Origin: Candidatus Eiseniibacteriota bacterium | GTDB taxonomy: Bacteria; Eisenbacteria; RBG-16-71-46; SZUA-252 | Direction of reading: 5' to 3' | NCBI GenBank assembly: GCA_016880395.1 | Contig: JAEHDN010000067.1 | Coordinates: 1 to 7,590, forward strand | DNA length: 7,590 bases | Part shown: positions 6,902 to 7,590 of the stretch, piece by piece | Layout: each line of letters starts with the position of its first letter | Position numbering within the stretch: position 1 is the first letter of the stretch | Program-made: the position numbers and the translations under genes | Notes under the pieces: model-generated | Databases searched by the model: none | Told to the model about the DNA's origin: nothing | Seen by the model: the letters and a program-made list of their open reading frames with translations, nothing else

Positions 6902-7495
6902 GTGAGCGATCGACCCGACCCTTCCTCGCGCCACACCGAGAGGCGGTGGCTGTGGATCGCGGTCGCGATCGCGGCCGCGGCCCTGCTGACGGCCGCCTGC
7001 ATGGCCATGGCGCCCCATCTCCACCGCGCCAAGATCGAAGCCTGGGTGCGGGGCGCCGGCGCCTACGGGCCGCTCCTCCTCCTCGCGATCCAGGTGGGCC
7101 AGATCCTCGCCGCCCCCATCCCCGGCCTCTTCGTCCCCGTGATCGCAGGCGTTCTCTACGGCCCCATCGTCGGCCCCCTGGTCACGGCCATCGGCACCGT
7201 GCTCGGCTCCGCCGCGGCCTACGCGATCGGTCACGCCGGCGGCCGCCCCCTCGCCGAGCGGATCGCCGGCAAGGAGCGCCTTCAAAAAGGCCAGCAGCTC
7301 CTCGGCGACAAGCGATGGCTCGTCCTCATCCCGCTCTTCCTCCTCCCGTTCTCCCCCGCGGACGCCCTCTGCTTCATAGCCGGAATCATCGACATGGGTT
7401 GGCAGCGCTTCTTGACCGCCGTGCTGGTAGGCAGAATCCCCAAGGACTCCCTGATAGCCATAGCCGCCGCCCTAGGCTGGAAAGCACTAGGGTAG
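6902..7495 (+). CDS. TVP38/TMEM64 family membrane protein (VTT / DedA superfamily)
   Basis: A 197-residue integral membrane protein. A short charged N-terminus (1-15) is followed by a membrane helix at about 16-37. The VTT core starts near 55, with the re-entrant-type motif PIPGLFVPVIAGVLYGP (72-88), GTVLGSAAAYAIGHAGGRPL (98-117), a basic loop to about 138, then PLFLLPFSPADALCFIAGI (144-162) and a final segment with GRIPKDSLIAIAAALGW (177-193). This order matches SNARE-associated/TVP38 proteins. Some members of the wider DedA superfamily act as lipid scramblases or undecaprenyl-phosphate flippases, but this protein's substrate is unknown. GTG at 6902 is the only start that keeps the first helix: no ATG or GTG occurs upstream in frame before a TAG at 6818, and internal ATGs near residues 34-36 would delete it. 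The Shine-Dalgarno is weak. The arginine usual before the -P-x-x-P- turn is replaced by Phe146. It is transcribed away from acnA. Confidence 0.85.
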   Translation: MSDRPDPSSRHTERRWLWIAVAIAAAALLTAACMAMAPHLHRAKIEAWVRGAGAYGPLLLLAIQVGQILAAPIPGLFVPVIAGVLYGPIVGPLVTAIGTVLGSAAAYAIGHAGGRPLAERIAGKERLQKGQQLLGDKRWLVLIPLFLLPFSPADALCFIAGIIDMGWQRFLTAVLVGRIPKDSLIAIAAALGWKALG

Positions 7496-7590
7496 GGGAA
7501 GGAGGAGGGAAACCCTTCGGGGAGTCGGGAAGGGAAATCGGAATGAGGAGGAAGAGGAGGGAGCGGGAGGACCGAAGGGCGCAATCCGCA
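7496..7590 (+). other. Purine-rich intergenic tail
   Basis: No gene is supported here. From 7495 to 7570 only about 12 of 76 plus-strand bases are pyrimidines, a strong A/G bias not seen in the coding regions. A tiny CCC-TTCG-GGG hairpin at 7513-7522 has a three-pair stem and no following T-run, so it is not called a terminator. An ATG at 7543 opens a frame to the window end with a very arginine-rich peptide; this is most likely chance. Confidence 0.4.

Noticed and set aside
7513..7522. CCC-TTCG-GGG hairpin as a terminator after the TVP38-like gene
   Set aside because: Only three base pairs and no T-run follows.
7543..7590. Start of a further gene running off the window end
   Set aside because: Only 16 codons, almost all arginine and glutamate from the purine tract; no convincing Shine-Dalgarno spacing.
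1..7590. Mobile element, CRISPR array, tRNA or defence system
   Set aside because: No direct repeat-spacer array, terminal inverted repeats, transposase, cloverleaf or defence-gene motif was seen on either strand.

Overview
The window is GC-rich bacterial chromosome, by eye about two thirds G+C or more, with strong G/C preference at third codon positions. It is densely packed with ordinary housekeeping and membrane genes. I see no tRNA, rRNA, CRISPR array, insertion sequence, integrase or phage gene. The gene set is a UbiE-type methyltransferase, an AcnA-type aconitase, a P1B-4 metal ATPase, an MgtC/DUF4010 membrane protein, a DUF218 protein and a TVP38/DedA-like protein. This fits a respiring, high-GC bacterium of the kind found in Myxococcota, Gemmatimonadota, Eisenbacteria-like lineages or Actinobacteria. 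The phylum cannot be fixed from this sequence alone.

Layout: (1) Bases 1-195, plus strand, are the 3' end of a ubiE-like quinone C-methyltransferase gene. (2) Bases 128-6756, minus strand, are a tight run of four genes. In transcription order they are acnA (6756-3988), a P1B-4 heavy-metal ATPase with GTG start (3973-1988), an MgtC/SapB-DUF4010 membrane protein (1980-727) and a DUF218/YdcF-like protein (718-128). The gaps are only 14, 7 and 8 bases, so one transcript with translational coupling is the simplest reading. The 3' end of this run overlaps the ubiE 3' end tail to tail by 68 bases. (3) Bases 6757-6901 are a 145-base divergent intergenic region holding the acnA ribosome binding site and presumably promoters for both directions. 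(4) Bases 6902-7495, plus strand, encode a TVP38/TMEM64 (VTT/DedA superfamily) membrane protein with GTG start. (5) Bases 7496-7590 are a purine-rich non-coding tail.

How the genes may work together: acnA makes an iron-sulfur TCA-cycle enzyme whose cluster is sensitive to iron supply and to competing metals. The next gene encodes a P1B-4 ATPase, a subgroup known to export Co2+, Fe2+, Zn2+ or Ni2+ from the cytosol, and the third belongs to a family associated with Mg2+ and membrane homeostasis. A shared metal-homeostasis theme is plausible but inferred. Nothing here is clearly a new system. The most useful second looks are the operon arrangement, the HP-to-HH change in the ATPase nucleotide-binding domain, the missing conserved arginine in the TVP38-like protein, and the ubiE/DUF218 overlap.
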